Assembly: GCA_021234155.1 (NCBI GenBank)
Contig: JAJEKV010000002.1
Location: 39,421,841-39,485,840, forward strand
Length of the DNA stretch: 64,000 nt
Reading direction: 5' to 3'
From: Isoetes taiwanensis
Taxonomy: Eukaryota; Streptophyta; Lycopodiopsida; Isoetales; Isoetaceae
How positions within the stretch are numbered: the first letter of the stretch is position 1; each line of letters opens with the position of its first letter. The position numbers and the translations under genes were made by a program. Of the stretch, positions 12,040-25,500 are shown in pieces. Below the pieces are notes generated by a model that saw only the letters and a program-made list of their open reading frames with translations, did no database searches and was not told the DNA's origin.

Positions 12040-12705
12040 GTCCTGTTTTCAAAGAATCCTACATGTGGATTTGTGGAGGTATGGTTTTGTTCGATAATGG
12101 TGTTCTTTTTTCAGTGGACTAAAACATCCACTGTTGTTTTGTAGTTTCTTCTATTGTGACATGTCATTTTATAATACAATCCACTGTAGGAAAGAATACT
12201 TAAATTTCTACATGTCTAATAATTCTATTGTCACATGTCTTTATAGATGTAGGAAAGAATATTTGATTCTCTACATGTCCTATACTTCCATTCACATGTC
12301 TTTATAGTAGTAGGACAGAGTACTTTATTTGCTAAGGCATTGTAGGAAAGAATACATGAATTATGACATGTGTAATACTTCTATTGTCACATGTCTTTAT
12401 AGAAGTAGGAAAGAATACTTGATTCTCTACATGTCATATGCTTACATGTCACATGTCTTTATAGTAGTAGGACAGAGTAATTTTATTTGCTAAGGCATTG
12501 TAGGAAAGAATACATGAATTACGACATGTGTAATACTTCTATTGTCACATGTCTTTATAGAAGTAGGAAAGAATACTTGATTCTCTACATGTCCTATCCT
12601 TTCATATCACATGTCTTTATAGTGGTAGGACAGAGTACTTGATTTGTTACATGTGATGCACGCACGATCACATGTCCTTATACTAGTATTCCATGTAAGA
12701 CAAGT
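12040..12705. repeat. Subterminal tandem repeats (~110-bp period) of nested element
   Basis: A unit containing 'gtaggaaagaatacttgatt', then 'tctacatgtc', then 'cacatgtctttatag' with '(a)gtagtaggacagagta' recurs about four times (around 12187, 12250, 12350, 12405, 12500, 12565). It carries many ACATGTC motifs. Its position just inside the left inverted end fits the subterminal repeat zones where transposases bind in CACTA-like elements. That role is inference. Confidence 0.7.
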
Positions 12706-12947
12706 TACTTCAATTACTTAACACCTATTTTTGCATAACAAAACCATCAAGAATTTGATTTGTATTCCTTGAGGGGGTGCAGGACCGGTGCAAAAATGCA
12801 ATATCTCATCTATTGTCCCTTTACCCCTCATGCTTATAGAAAACTAGAATGCAAAGGCATTATGAAGATCCCAAAATTGAATTGAACTGAATTTAACTTT
12901 AACATCCATGGGAACCAACAAGTCTATCGATCCTGGCGGCGGTGCGT

Positions 12948-13085
<138 letters not shown>

Positions 13086-13136
13086 GAATTGTATTACGTC
13101 TTTTGGGAGGCCTCCCAGGCCTATAAGACGAGAAAA

Positions 13137-16100
13137 TTAATTTACATCATAAAATATTAGATGAGTCTCCATTTCCTCATCTAATTCCTCACTCTCATTC
13201 CAGGTTTCATCTTCATTCAACAGTGTGTTCACATCTTTTGTACATCTCTCTCTTAGTTGTAGTGTCTCAATTAGAAAAGATCCAATTCTGTTTCCATCCA
13301 ATTCAAAGAAAGTACCTAGGTCAGGTGCATGTGTGCCATGTCTATCTCGGATCATGCTATATGCTGGGCACCTAAGTATGACATTTTCTTCATCTTCAAT
13401 GTCATCTTTTCCGCATACCTTGCAGCACCTCAAATGCCTTGGGATAGTTCCCCAACGGCCAACTTCCACCCCAAGATGGTGTGAACTAAGTCGTATTCTG
13501 CTAATGGTGTGTCTTTTCCTCACGGATATGTTCTCCCCTAAGTATGCAGCAGTCTCTAGTGAGGGATTCATATGCATTCTGTATAGTAACATCTTCGTTT
13601 TTGGATTTAGCCAAAGTCTCCTCTTAACCTTTTCATGAACCCATGCCCTCAAGTGATCATTTTGGGGTATATCTTCCCATACAATATCCCACCTGGCAAA
13701 CCATTTAAGAACATCAGCAAACCATCCCTTATTTTCAGTGCCCAGCATGGCATGATGGGGAATGCGGGTGTTATTCATTTTCTTGACCTTAGTCAAGTAT
13801 TTAATGCACTTGAGCAGAGCTTCTCCTTCAAGTGTCATAAGGCCACACTCAACTAGCATCATCGGGTAGGGTGTTTGTGCCTTTACTCCTAGCTCCAGTC
13901 TTAAAAATTTCTTGTGCACCTGCTCTATGTCTTCCCATAAGCACTGTGGCAGCCCTGGCCCCCAAATTTCAGCCCCATAGAGTATTGTGCTTTGGACCAG
14001 CGCCTCATAGAGTTTGCTCTTAAGAGCCCACGCCCAAATGTGAGACTTCCTGCATGTGCTTTGCATAGAGTATAGCGCTTTTTGCCCACTTTCCACCCTT
14101 TGTGCTATGCATGCATGCCATTTGTGATTTCTTCTTATGACAAGCCCAAGGTATTTGTATGCTTTCGCATGTCTCCACTAGATCCTCCTTATATTTAAAA
14201 CCGGTTCTTGCCCGAGAGCTCCAAAACGTCATAATCTTAGTTTTTTTCCAAATTGACTTGCATCCCTGTCCTGTCACAGAAAGTGACCAAAAGGCCCAAT
14301 AGCTGTTGCATGTGCCCATGTGAGCGTGCAAAAAGCACTACATCATCCGCATACAAGCAATTGGATGACATAACCATACATCTCCGTGCCTCCATCACAA
14401 TTATCTTTCAGCCACTCCTCAAGGCTATCTATAAAAAGACCAAAGATCGTAGGAGACAGGGGGCATCCCTGTTTCACGCCAATGTTACTTTCCGTTACAT
14501 CTGATATGACTGCTTTGAATGGCATCGATAGCTGCACCAACACTTTTTCATATAATATCTGCACTGCATCTGTCAACTGTTTGGGTACCTGTAAATATTC
14601 CATTCTTTCCCATAGCTTGTTCCGTGGAACTTTATCAAATGCTTTACGGAAGTCAATAAAAGCAACATACACTGGTTTTTTGGTGCCCTTCACTGTATCA
14701 AAAATGCATTTTAGTGTGAGCAGGTGGTCTAATGTAGACATATTTGCACGAAATCCTGCCTGAGTCTTGGCTCTCTTATCATTATGTTCAGCCCATACAC
14801 TAATTTTCTTCTCTATTATGCTAGCAAAAAGCTTGGAGAATAGATTGCTTACCATGAGAGTACGATAATTATTGCCATCCAGCATAGATCCACTCTTGTG
14901 TATGGGAACAATTCTGTTAAGTTGCCAATCCTGGGGGAATCCCTGTTGCATCGCTATATTGAACATGCGCGTTATTACTGCATACATGCTCTTCCCGGCC
15001 CATTTGAGATGTTCTGCGCTCAGCATGTTCTGATCCTTTGCTTTTCCATTTGCAAGTTTGTTTATGCCCTCGGCTATTTCTTCCTCGAAAGACCAAATCA
15101 GATTTTGCTTTTGGCGTTACTTGGCTGTTAACATCATAGTATAGCTTTTTGACTTGGCTCCAAAGCTCGGCTGCAGAGATGGGAAGATCTCTGTGCTTGT
15201 GCTTCTTCAGATTTTTCCAATATGTTTTCGGATCTGCATGACATTGTTGGACCAGAAACTCCTGCTTTGACAAGATAAAATGTCTTTTCTTTTTCTTAGA
15301 ACAATCCGTTGATATTTCTTCCTCATAGTTTTCTTGCTTTCTCCCGGCTTTCTTTCCATTGTTTCTTAGCCGCACGACACTCATCGTCATACCATGATTT
15401 TACGAGGAAGTCCCTTTTTACCCGATTTGGTTTACATTGATGTATGGCATCTGCAATTATCTTTATCAATTGACTGTGCATATCTGCGGCATTGTCATCC
15501 CAAATGCTTTGTTCTATTTGCTCTTCCACATATGCTCTATATGCCTCTGCCATAGCAGGTCTGATCATACAAATAGGTTGCGGGGCAGCATTTTCCACAG
15601 GGGATGGCATTCTACTCTTACCTATGGAGAATATCAATGATGCATGGTCTGATTCCAGGTTTTCTCCCCCAACTTCGAAATCTGTTATTAACTCCAGAGC
15701 ATTTTGTGATATGATCAAATAGTCAACCACACTCTTGGATCTGCATGTACAAGCTTTGGAGTTAGGAAATCGATCCATTCCATTACATACCAGGAGTTCA
15801 GCATTTGTGCAAAGATTTAATAGTTGGCAACCGGATTTTGTGGTTGTCGGATCAGCAGACAATCTGCTCCAGCCTAGCCTAGCAATTTCTGAGTCCTCCA
15901 TCGATTTAAACCATAAAGGCTCATCTTCCCATGTATGGATTGTTGCTTGTGTGCTTCCTGTTCTCCCATTGAAATCGCCTACCAATATGACAGTCCCCAC
16001 ATCATCGATATTCCATGACATCTTGTTCCAATTCAAAGAATATATCTTCACCAGAGCCCCATCCGAATAGGCTGTTTATGTCTTGGTGCGAAGTAACATG

Positions 16101-16411
16101 CCCATATATATCATATTGTTTTGTTGCTTGATCCGCATCCATATATATTGATTATTTATATCTTTCTTGACAGCCATCACTACATCCAGATACTCGTCTC
16201 TGACATAGCATGCCACACCGCCATTTCCAATATCTATATCTGTGAATCTTCTGTTCTTAACTGATGTTATCCGTGTGAATCCTTCTATGTCCGGTAATGC
16301 ATATAAGTCATGTTCCTTGGTTTCTAAAAAACACAGCAGATCAATGTCTCTTAGTTCCTCCTGCATACTCAGGATCTTAGTCTCGGTCAGTTTGTTGATA
16401 TTCCAGACCAT
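13137..16411 (-). pseudogene. LINE-A ORF2 (endonuclease + reverse transcriptase), frameshifted
   Basis: This polyprotein would nick target DNA and copy the LINE RNA. Endonuclease: CFLETKEHD near 16320, VGDFNGRTG near 15970 and ESDHASL near 15640. Reverse transcriptase: WQLNRIVPIHKSG near 14900, AFIDFRKAFDKVP near 14640, GVKQGCPLSPTIFGLF near 14460, then Y-A-D-D at about 14347. A one-base shift just before YADD ends the 14343-15026 frame at LLVCG-stop. Other breaks lie near 16060, 15350, 15120 and 14100-14330. The C-terminal Cys motif at about 13410-13380 reads CKVCGKDDIEDEENVILRC, with Asn where LINE-E keeps His. The fragments together cover the usual ORF2 domain order. Confidence 0.9.
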
Positions 16412-16435
16412 TATCCTGAGTGCCTCCCATTTGTC

Positions 16436-17149
16436 CTATTCCTCAATGATCACCTTGCCTTTGACCCATTTTGCTTTTTGATTGTTTTGTCTGGCTTCCT
16501 TGTACTTAGCAATTTCTACTTTCTTTTCTGCTAGCTGCTCTTTGGTTAGATCCTCATTGATCCAAATAAATTTCCCCTTCAATGTATATGTATTTTTCAG
16601 CACCAAGAATCGATCATCCCTGTTTGCAAACTTGACAATCATGTGTCTAGTTCCTGTGTCTCTTTTCCCTACCCGGAATGCATCAGAGATGTCTACCTTT
16701 TGGATGCCCATGGTCTCTTGGAAGAACTGCTCTGCTGCAATTTTAGGCTTCTCCTCTGGCTTTTCTGGCAGCCCTACAATCCTGAGGTTCAAAGCTCGGC
16801 TCTTCCTGTCCTGTATCTCCATAAACTGCTCAAGGGTATTGCGCAAATCAGAAATTTCAGTTACCTCATCATCCCCAGGGCCGGGTTCCCGCTTCAATTC
16901 TTCAATGTCACTCTTTACTGCTTCAAGTTCCTTCCTTATTTGCTGATAATCAGATCTGATTGCTTCATTCTCCTCTCTTAATTTTCGTATTTCTTCTAGC
17001 AGGGCCTCTTCCCGTGATGCAGCTTCTTGCCGAAAGAGAGATAGTTCCTTCCATATGGTGGTGAGGGAGATCTCCATCCCTGAATCAGGACTAGAGGGCC
17101 CTCCATCAATTGGTTTGTCCTTTCTGGTTTGTCTTTTGGTGGTCGCCAT
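16436..17149 (-). CDS. LINE-A ORF1 protein (coiled coil + RRM-like, nucleic-acid chaperone type)
   Basis: The frame is open for 237 residues from ATG at 17149. Residues about 30-88 are a charged coiled coil (KELSLFRQEAASREEALLEE and following heptads). From about 118, RALNLRIVGLPE starts an RRM-like domain, followed by the conserved DAFRVGKRDTGTRHMIVKF and FIWINEDLTKEQ segments. This architecture equals the L1-type ORF1 protein, which trimerises and coats LINE RNA in the cytoplasm. I chose this start because it follows the conserved leader and aligns with the LINE-C start at 52196. The alternative upstream TTG is not needed. The related LINE-D ORF1 (260 aa) is also open. Confidence 0.85.
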   Translation of the reverse strand: MATTKRQTRKDKPIDGGPSSPDSGMEISLTTIWKELSLFRQEAASREEALLEEIRKLREENEAIRSDYQQIRKELEAVKSDIEELKREPGPGDDEVTEISDLRNTLEQFMEIQDRKSRALNLRIVGLPEKPEEKPKIAAEQFFQETMGIQKVDISDAFRVGKRDTGTRHMIVKFANRDDRFLVLKNTYTLKGKFIWINEDLTKEQLAEKKVEIAKYKEARQNNQKAKWVKGKVIIEE

Positions 17150-17353
17150 ATCTAACAACTGCTGAAAATCTATACCCGACCGGAAAATTGCAATTACAGA
17201 TACTTAAAAAGATCCAAACCTGGTCATGCTATATACTGTTAGAAAGCTCTCGGAATCCTCTTTCCAACGAGCCCAAGAACGTGCCAATCTGACACTCTGG
17301 GAGAGAGTTATGGCCTGTTGAACCTTCACCTCTGAAACCCTAGCATCCAGCGT

Positions 17354-17555
<202 letters not shown>

Positions 17556-20418
17556 GTTGTATTTACGTTTAAAAGACCATCAGGTCTATACAACGTTCAC
17601 CCCAGATTACATACAATCCAATATTACATATGAGCTCTCAGTCAGAGTCTCATTAATTACTCTGCAATCTCATCCTTCTCATAATCTTCTAATAAAGATT
17701 TAAAGTTATCAATATGCATCTCTCTTATTTGGTACATATCTACTAGGTAGTTACAAACATTTTTTTTCGGGAGTTGAAAGAACTGGATCAAATTATAGAC
17801 ATGCACATCGTGTTTCCACTTCGAACGCCGATATGCCGGATATTTAACATTTAATAATGATGTTCTTAGTCCTCGATTTCATCTTGGCCGCATACTCTAC
17901 ATGTCCTCCTATGTCTTGGGATATTCCCCCATCTCCCAATCTCCACCCCTAAATGATGTGAGCTTAGACGAAATCTGCAGACCATGTGTCTCATCTTGGT
18001 TGATTGTTTTTCTGTCAGGTACCGCGCCTCGTGCAAAGCAGGGTTCAGTGATTCTTTATAGTATAGCATTTTCGTACCAGCACCGTCCCACATTTTTAGC
18101 TTAATATGATCCTTGACCCAGTCTCTTATCTCACTTTTATTTTTATTTCGGGGCACTTCCTCCAAATTCATCCCCCACTTTCCAAGCCATTTTTTGAATA
18201 TCAAAGATGCCACCCTTTAACTTACTTTCCTCCAATGCCATACGAGGGAGTCTCATCATCATCCATGCCCCAGTACTTTATTAAGATATATTAACGTCTG
18301 GTACAATGCTTCTCCTTCTAATGGGAGCATCCCTGTTTCAGTCAATATCATCTCATATGGTGTTTGTACCTTAACTCCTAATTCTGACAGTAGGAATTTT
18401 TTTTGGATCTTCTCCACCTGTTTCCACATGTCCAAGGATAACCCTGGCCCCCATACCTCTACTCCATACAGAATGACTGCTTGGACTAGAACTTTATAGA
18501 GCATTTTCTTTAAACTGAAATCTACAATTCGAGCTTTCTTGCATTTTTTTTGGAGTGCAAACAGCGCACGTAGCCCCCCGTCAGTTCTCTGTGCTACTGC
18601 CTTGTTCCACCTATAGGTCTGGTCAACTATCAGCCCCAGGTATTTATATGTGTTTGTTATAGCCGCCATCTCATTCTTATACATAAAGCAGTACTTATCT
18701 GTTTTTGTGGTGCCAAAAATAACCATTTTTGTCTTATCAAGATTAACCGTCATCCCCTTAGAGGAACAAAAATCCGCTAGAATATTAAGATGTCTCTGCA
18801 TACCTTCTTTGCTTCTGGAGATGAGTACAATGTCATCTGCATATAGCAACAAACGAACTGTGAATCCTGCAATTTGAGATCCATCTCCGCCTCCTAAAAA
18901 AATCCAGTCCTCAAGTTCATCTATAAAAATACCAAACAGAGTTGGAGACAACGGGCAGCCCTGCTTGACTCAATATTATCACATTATGTCCTTGCATTCT
19001 TGAAGAGAGGTATGCCCGACAAACCGGGCAAGAACCTTCTCATATAAGCAAGCCACTGCATTTTGCAATCGTTGAGGTACTCCAAGTTTTTCCAGTCTTA
19101 TCCATAGGTTTGATCTGGGAACCATATCAAATGCTTTTCTAAAATCAACAAACGCAGCAAACAGAGGTTTCTTTGTGCCTTTAACAGAGTCTATAAGTGC
19201 ACGGAAGGTGAGTAAATGGTCTATGGTTGATTTCTTTGGCCGAAACCCAGCCTGCCCATTTGCTCTGGCCTGATTATTTTCTGCCCATGTACTAATTTTC
19301 TTCTCAAGAACTGTGGCATATAGTTTCGCAAACAAGCTGCTCACCATGATCATCCTATAATTATTTGGATCTGTGGCCTTTCCAGCTTTATATATGGGAA
19401 CTATTCGGTTTAACTGCCATGATTGCGGAAAACCATCAACAATTGCTGCATTGAACATCTTGGTGATTACTTTTACTACAGAATCTCCAGCCCATTTTAC
19501 CATCTCTGCTAATAGCCCATGAGAATCTACTGCCTTTCCATTTGCTAGTCTGTCTATTCCCTCTTTGACATCTATTTCCAAGAATTCAAATTTGTCTGTA
19601 CCAACTTTCATCTTTTCACTGCACCCTGGAACATGATATAAGGTCTGCACTTGTTCCATTAAAGACTTTGCATCTAGCTTTGTCTGTAATTGTTTCCCTT
19701 TCAAATGGCTCCAGAATCTTTTGGGCTCCACGACCAATTCCTTAATCAACTCGTCCTGCCTTTTGCTCATGTAGGCCCTTTTCTTATTTCTTATCAATCT
19801 AACATATGCCTTTTTTATTTGATTTTTCTCTTCAATATGTGCCTGTTTAAGTCTCTTCCTCATTTCTTTACACTCACTGTCAAACCAAGCATTACAGGGC
19901 AGCCCCTTAACTCTCCTATTTGCCACAAAACATTGCTTTGCAGATTCTAATAAAAGAGAAGTTAGCAGATCACTTACTTGACAAGCTTGATGGGGCCAAT
20001 CAGTTTGTTGAATCCTTGCTTCACAAAGTGTATGATATTTATCTGCTTTCCGCTTATCCATATATATGCGTCCAGGCTTAAAGTTATTCTCCGTAATGGT
20101 TTTAGAAAAGTTGGCCACCCGGATTTGGAGCATCAAAGGAACATGATCAGATTCTACTCTCATATCTCCCACTCGCAGATCCTCTATGTTTTCAGCTGAA
20201 TCTTCACTGGCGAGGATATAATCTACCACGCTTTGACCCTTGCCGCTTATCCCAAAACTAGTGCAGTTTCCAGTTCCAGGAAATTTGTGTGTCCCATTGC
20301 ATATTCGTAAATCCAACCCTCCACAAAGGTTAAGAACATGGCTACCTTGAGGACATACATACCGATATGACTCACATGATGATCTAGACCAACCCGTTTG
20401 CAGAAGCTCCTCCTCGTC
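17556..20418 (-). mobile_element. LINE-B: 5'-truncated copy, head-to-tail with LINE-A
   Basis: On the minus strand it starts inside the endonuclease domain at about 20418, directly at a (TC)n tract. It runs through the reverse transcriptase to a 3' end at 17556. It lacks ORF1 and the front of the endonuclease. It has the same strand and family as LINE-A and lies in tandem with it across a shared (GA)n tract. Confidence 0.9.
17680..20415 (-). pseudogene. LINE-B ORF2 remnant (endonuclease C-part + reverse transcriptase)
   Basis: Endonuclease end: ICNGTHKFPGTG and VESDHVPLML (near 20130). Reverse transcriptase: WQLNRIVPIYKAG (about 19420), AAFVDFRKAFDMVP (about 19150), then a break near 18960, MSPTLFGIFIDELEDW, and an intact LLLYADDIVLISRS at about 18835. 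Thumb-like region: TYKYLGLIVDQTYRWN. Cys motif: CRVCGQDEIED-stop at about 17870, so the final His and Cys are lost. There are at least three inactivating changes (at about 18960, 18235 and 17866). The 18979-20316 segment alone is open for 445 codons, so decay is moderate. Confidence 0.9.
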
Positions 20419-20572
<154 letters not shown>

Positions 20573-20635
20573 CTTTTTATGCCTCAAATCCATTTTTTTC
20601 AGCATATGCACATGATCTCAGTCCCAATCAGCTCA

Positions 20636-22247
20636 AACATGCCAAGGTGGCTCAAACATGCCACCAAGGTGGCTCAAACATACACAAGGTGGCTCAAACA
20701 TGCCACAAAGGTGGCTCCAACATGCCAAGGTGGCTCCAACATGCCACGCTGGCTCTAACATGCCATGCAAGCTCCAATATGCCAACGTGGGCGCAAAACA
20801 TGCCACGGGCTCCACCATGCCACCTAGGCTCCAACATGCCAAGGTGGCTCACAACATGTCACCTAGGCTTAAATATGCCAAGTTGGCTCAAACATGCCAC
20901 CTAGGCTCCAAAGATGCCAATCGTAGCTCTAACATGCCACCTAGGCTCAAACATGCCAAAGTGGCTCAAACATGCCACGGGCTCCAACATGCCACCTAGG
21001 CTCCAACATGCCAAGGTGGCTCAAACATGCCACCTAGGCTCCAACATGACAAGGTGGCTCAAACATGCCACATGGGCTTCAACATGCCACCTAGGCTCCA
21101 ACATGCCAAGGTGGCTCAAACATGCCACGTGGGCTCCAACATGCCACGTGGGCTCCAACATGCCAAGGTGGCTCTAACATGCCACCTAGGCTCAAACATG
21201 CCACTGTGGCTCCAACATGCCACTTAGGCTCCAACATGCAAAATGGCTCAAACATGCCACTTAGGCTCCAACGTGCTCAAACATCCCACGCAGGCTCCAG
21301 CATGCCACCTATGCTCCAACTTGCCAAGGTGGCTCAAATATGCCACGTGGGCTCCAACATGCCACCTAGGCTCCAACATTCCTAGGTGGCTCAAACATGC
21401 CACATAGGCTCAAACATGCCATGCAGGCTCACTTAGGCTCCAACATGCCAAGGTGGCTCCAACATGCCACCTAGGCTCAAACGTGCCAAGGTGGCTCAAA
21501 CATGCCACCTAGGCTCCAACATGCCACCTAGGCTCACACATGCCAGGTGGCTCAAACATGCCAAGGTGGGCTCAAACATGCCACCTAGGCTCCAACATGC
21601 CAAGGTGGCTCAAACATGCCATGTGGGCTCCACCATGCCACCTAGGCTCCAACATGCCAAGGTGGCTCACAACATGCCACCTAGGCTTAAATATGCCAAG
21701 TTGGCTCAAACATGCCACCTAGGCTCCAACATGCCACCGTGGCTCTAACATGCCACCGTGGCTCTAACATGCCACCTAGGCTCAAACATGCCACGTGGGC
21801 TCCAACATGCCACCTAGGCTCCAACATGCCAAGGTGGCTCAAACATGCCATCTAGGCTCCAACATGCCACCTAGGCTCAAACATGCCAAGTGGCTCAAAC
21901 ATGCCAAGGTGGGCTCAAACATGCCACCTAGGCTCCAACATGCCACCTAGGCTCCAACATGCCAAGGTGGCTCAAACATGCCACGTGGGCTCCACCATGC
22001 CACCTAGGATCCAACATGCCAAGGTGGCTCACAACATGCCACCTAGGCTTAAATATGCCAAGTTGGCTCAAACATGCCACCTAGGCTCCAACATGCCACC
22101 GTGGCTCTAACATGCCACCTAGGCTCAAACATGCCAAGGTGGCTCAAACATGCCACGTGGGCTCCAACATGCCACCTAGGCTCAAACATGCCAAGGTGGC
22201 TCAGGCATGCCACCTAGGCTCAAGCATGCCACCTAGACACCCCAAGT
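20636..22247 (+). repeat. 19-bp minisatellite array 1
   Basis: About 85 head-to-tail units of CTCCAACATGCCACCTAGG and variants, where the last six to eight bases alternate among CACCTAGG, CAAGGTGG, CACGTGGG and CACCGTGG. The invariant core is AACATGCCA. Because 19 is not a multiple of three, all frames are read through in turn, which produces many long but meaningless open frames (PRLQHAKVAQTCHLGSNM-type). Confidence 0.95.
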
Positions 22248-22526
22248 GGTGACATGGCATGCCAAGTAAGCAAGGTCAAGTTTTGACTAGGTCAAAAATG
22301 AAACGATGTCCATCTTTGGTCTTTTCATTGGGTGATGTTGGCAAATTTTAGGTGACATGGCTAGATGATGGTGACATGGACATGATGACTAGGACTTTAT
22401 GCAAGAAATATGATGGTAGAGGAGTTTGGCAAGGAATAGAATAGAGGGATCTGAAGAACTTAATGCGCTGACATACTTCCCCAACTCGAACCAGGCCAGG
22501 ACTTTGCGCAGCTTTCTCACCAGAGG
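22248..22526. other. Unique spacer after minisatellite
   Basis: No repeat or gene is recognisable here. It contains several 'gtgacatgg' motifs. Confidence 0.4.
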
Positions 22527-25500
22527 GGAGAGGCCAGACCCCTGGAGATGGATCTCAGAAAGGTTGTCGAGGAGATGGAGCGGGGATGGTCTTCGCCCAC
22601 CTAAACTTGGTCTCCGTGGTAATGTCGATGTTTCGAGTCCGTTGGCAGAGTTAGATGACAGTTCCGGGGTGGGAGAGTTGCCCGTCCGTGGCTAGGGACC
22701 TTCCAGAGATGACCTTTGGGTCGAACTGCTTCTGGAAGGTTTTAGGGCTCCATCTTCTCAAGGCCAACGCCCCCACTACCTCATGATATTGTGCAAGATC
22801 CTGGTCCAATCGACTGGGGTATGGCCTCCAAAACGTAAACCCCCGTGCCTTGCCGTGTTATTGTAGGGTTTACGTTATGGAGGTCGAGTTTTATTCAGTT
22901 GCACTTGAGACATGGTCTAGAAGCTGCAGTTGAAAACAAGAAGCAATAGAAACTGACGAAATGGGGTTTGGATTTACCGAGGCAGGCTTTCCTACCAGTG
23001 CTCCTCCCGAGGGCAAATGCCAATGCCTCCCTTCCCTAACCCGGTTTCCCTATCCCACCGCTTGAATCCACGCTTCAAGTAACTTGCTTCGAAAGCAGGT
23101 TCAAAAAATTCAAGATCTGTCCCCGAGAACATATCAAACCGCAAAGTGTCCCGCAAATAACCGTAGAAACCCAAGTGTTTTGTCGTTCGTGCAAGATAAA
23201 GGCTCTAATGGAGATTTGACTTCGCCATGTCGTCCAAAACAAAATAAATTACCCTAGGGACCAAGTTACACGGTCATTTTTTGCAGCAAAAGAAACACGA
23301 ACCCTCTACATGGCAGTATTCTGCACCCTCCGCTAAGGCCAATTCACTACGAACGTGTTAGACATGAGCTACTTTGGCGCTTCCTGGAGCAGGGGTGGTC
23401 TTCTGCCCACGAAACTTGGTCTCCAAGGTAATGTCGATGTTTTGAATCCGTTGGCAGAGTCAGATCACAGTTCCGGGGTGGGAGAGTTGCCCGTCCGTGG
23501 CCAGGGACCTTCCAGAGAGGACCTTTGGGTCGAACTGCTTCTGGAAGGTTTTAGGGCTCCGTCTACTAGCGTCAATGCCCTCCCACTACCTCATGACATT
23601 GTGCAAGATCCTGGTCCAATCTGACTAGGGTATGGCCTCCAAAACGTAAACCCTGTGCCTTGCCAGGTTATTGTAGGGTTTACGTTATGGAGGTCGAGTT
23701 TTATTCAGTTGCACTTGAGACATGGTCGAGAAGCTGCAGTTGAAAACAAGAAGCAATAGAAACTGACGAAATGGGGTTTGGATTTACCGAGGCAGGCTTT
23801 CCTACCAGTGCTCCTCCGGGAGGGCAAATGCCAATGCCTCCCTTCCCGGAACCCGGTTTCCCTATCCGACCGTTGAATCCACGCTTCAAGTAACTTGCTT
23901 CGAGCAGGTTCAAAAAAATTCAAGATCTGTCCGGGAGAACACATCAAACCGCAAAGTGTCCTGCGCAATGACCGTAGAAACCCAAGTGTTTTGTCGTCGG
24001 GCAAAGTACAAAGGCTCCTAATGGGGATTTGACTTAGCCATGTCGTCCAAAAAAAAATAAATTACCCTAGGGACCAAGTTACACGGGTCATTTTTGCAGC
24101 AAAAGAAACACGAACCCTCTACATGGCAGTATTCTGCACCCTCCGCTATTGCCAATTCACTACGAACGTGTTGGACATGAGCTACATTGGCGCTTCCTGG
24201 AGCAGGGGTGGTCTTCTGCCCACGAAACTTGGTCTCCAAGGTAATGTCGATGTTTCGAGTTCGCTGGCGAGTCGATCACGCCCGGTGGGAGAGTTGCCCG
24301 TCCGTGGCCGAGGGACCTTCCGTGAGGGACATTTTGGGTCGAATCGCTTCGAAGGTTTTAGGGCTCCGCCTTCTCAAGGCCAATGCCCTCCCACTACCTC
24401 ATGACATTGTGCAAGATCCTGGTCCAATCTGGATTTGGGGTATAGCCTCCAAAACGTAAACCCCGCGGCCTTGCCGGGTTATTGTAGGGTTTACGTTATG
24501 GAGGTCGGGCTTTGGTCCGTTGCACTTGGGACATGGTCGAAAGCAAACATTGCTTTGAAAACACGAGGCGCAGAGAAACCGCCGCAATGGGGTTTGGATT
24601 TAATCTCCTCCTAGTTTTGCAATTAAAAGTCTAGAGCCTTTATGCAAAGAGCAAAATTGTTTGGGATCACTTCGGGTTGGCCAATAGATCAAAACTCTGT
24701 TATTTCAGCTCGTGGCTCCCCATGCATGTTTAGAAATGATCCACCTAGTTATCAAAGAAGTCGACCACGTTTTGGCCTCCAAAACGTAAACCCCGTGGTG
24801 TTGCTAGGTTATTGTAGGGTTTACGTTATGGAGGTCGAGTTTTATTCGGGCTTGCACTTGAGACATGGTCGAGAAGCTGCAAAGAAAACAAGAAGCAATA
24901 GAAACTGAAAAATGGGGTTTGGATTTACCCTCCTCCCAATTCATCGCAATTAGAAGTCAAGAACACATTTTGTAGTAGCAAATTTTTTGAATGATTCGGG
25001 ATCGCCAATAGAGCTGGTTATTTCAGTTGCCATGGCTCGCATGCATGTTTGAAAAGGTATACCAGTCCCAAGTGCAATCGACCACGTTTTGGCCTCCATA
25101 ACGTAAACCCTACAATAACTTGGCAAGGCAATGGGGTTTACGCTTTTAGAGGCCATACCCTAGCCGGATTGGACCAGGATCTTGCATAATGTCATGAGGT
25201 AGTGGGAGGCGTTGGCGCTGAAGATCGGAGCCCCAAAACCTTCCGAAGCGATTCGACCCAAAATGTCCTCTCGGAAGGTCCCCGCCACGGACGGGCAACT
25301 CTCCCACCCTCGAATCGGGGTGGATCCGACCGCCAACTTCCTCAAACATCGACATTACCCCGAAGACCAAGTTTAGGGGGCGTAAGACCATCCCTCGCCT
25401 CCAGAAGCGCAAAGTAGCTCATGTCCAACACGCTTAAGGAATTGGCCTTAGCGGAGGTGCGAGAATACTACCATGTAGAGGGTTCGTGCTTCTTTTGCTG

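Noticed and set aside
13225-17110. Plus-strand open frames across LINE-A (for example 13225-13638, 14386-14763, 16482-16946)
   Set aside because: They are antisense shadows of the LINE ORF1/ORF2 coding strand with no motifs of their own.
22426-24459. Repeated ORFs with 'GLLPTKLGLQGNVD' and 'GELPVRG' in the ~810-bp units
   Set aside because: The frame is not kept among the copies (stops and shifts differ), and no domain is recognised. They are better explained as the repeat unit.
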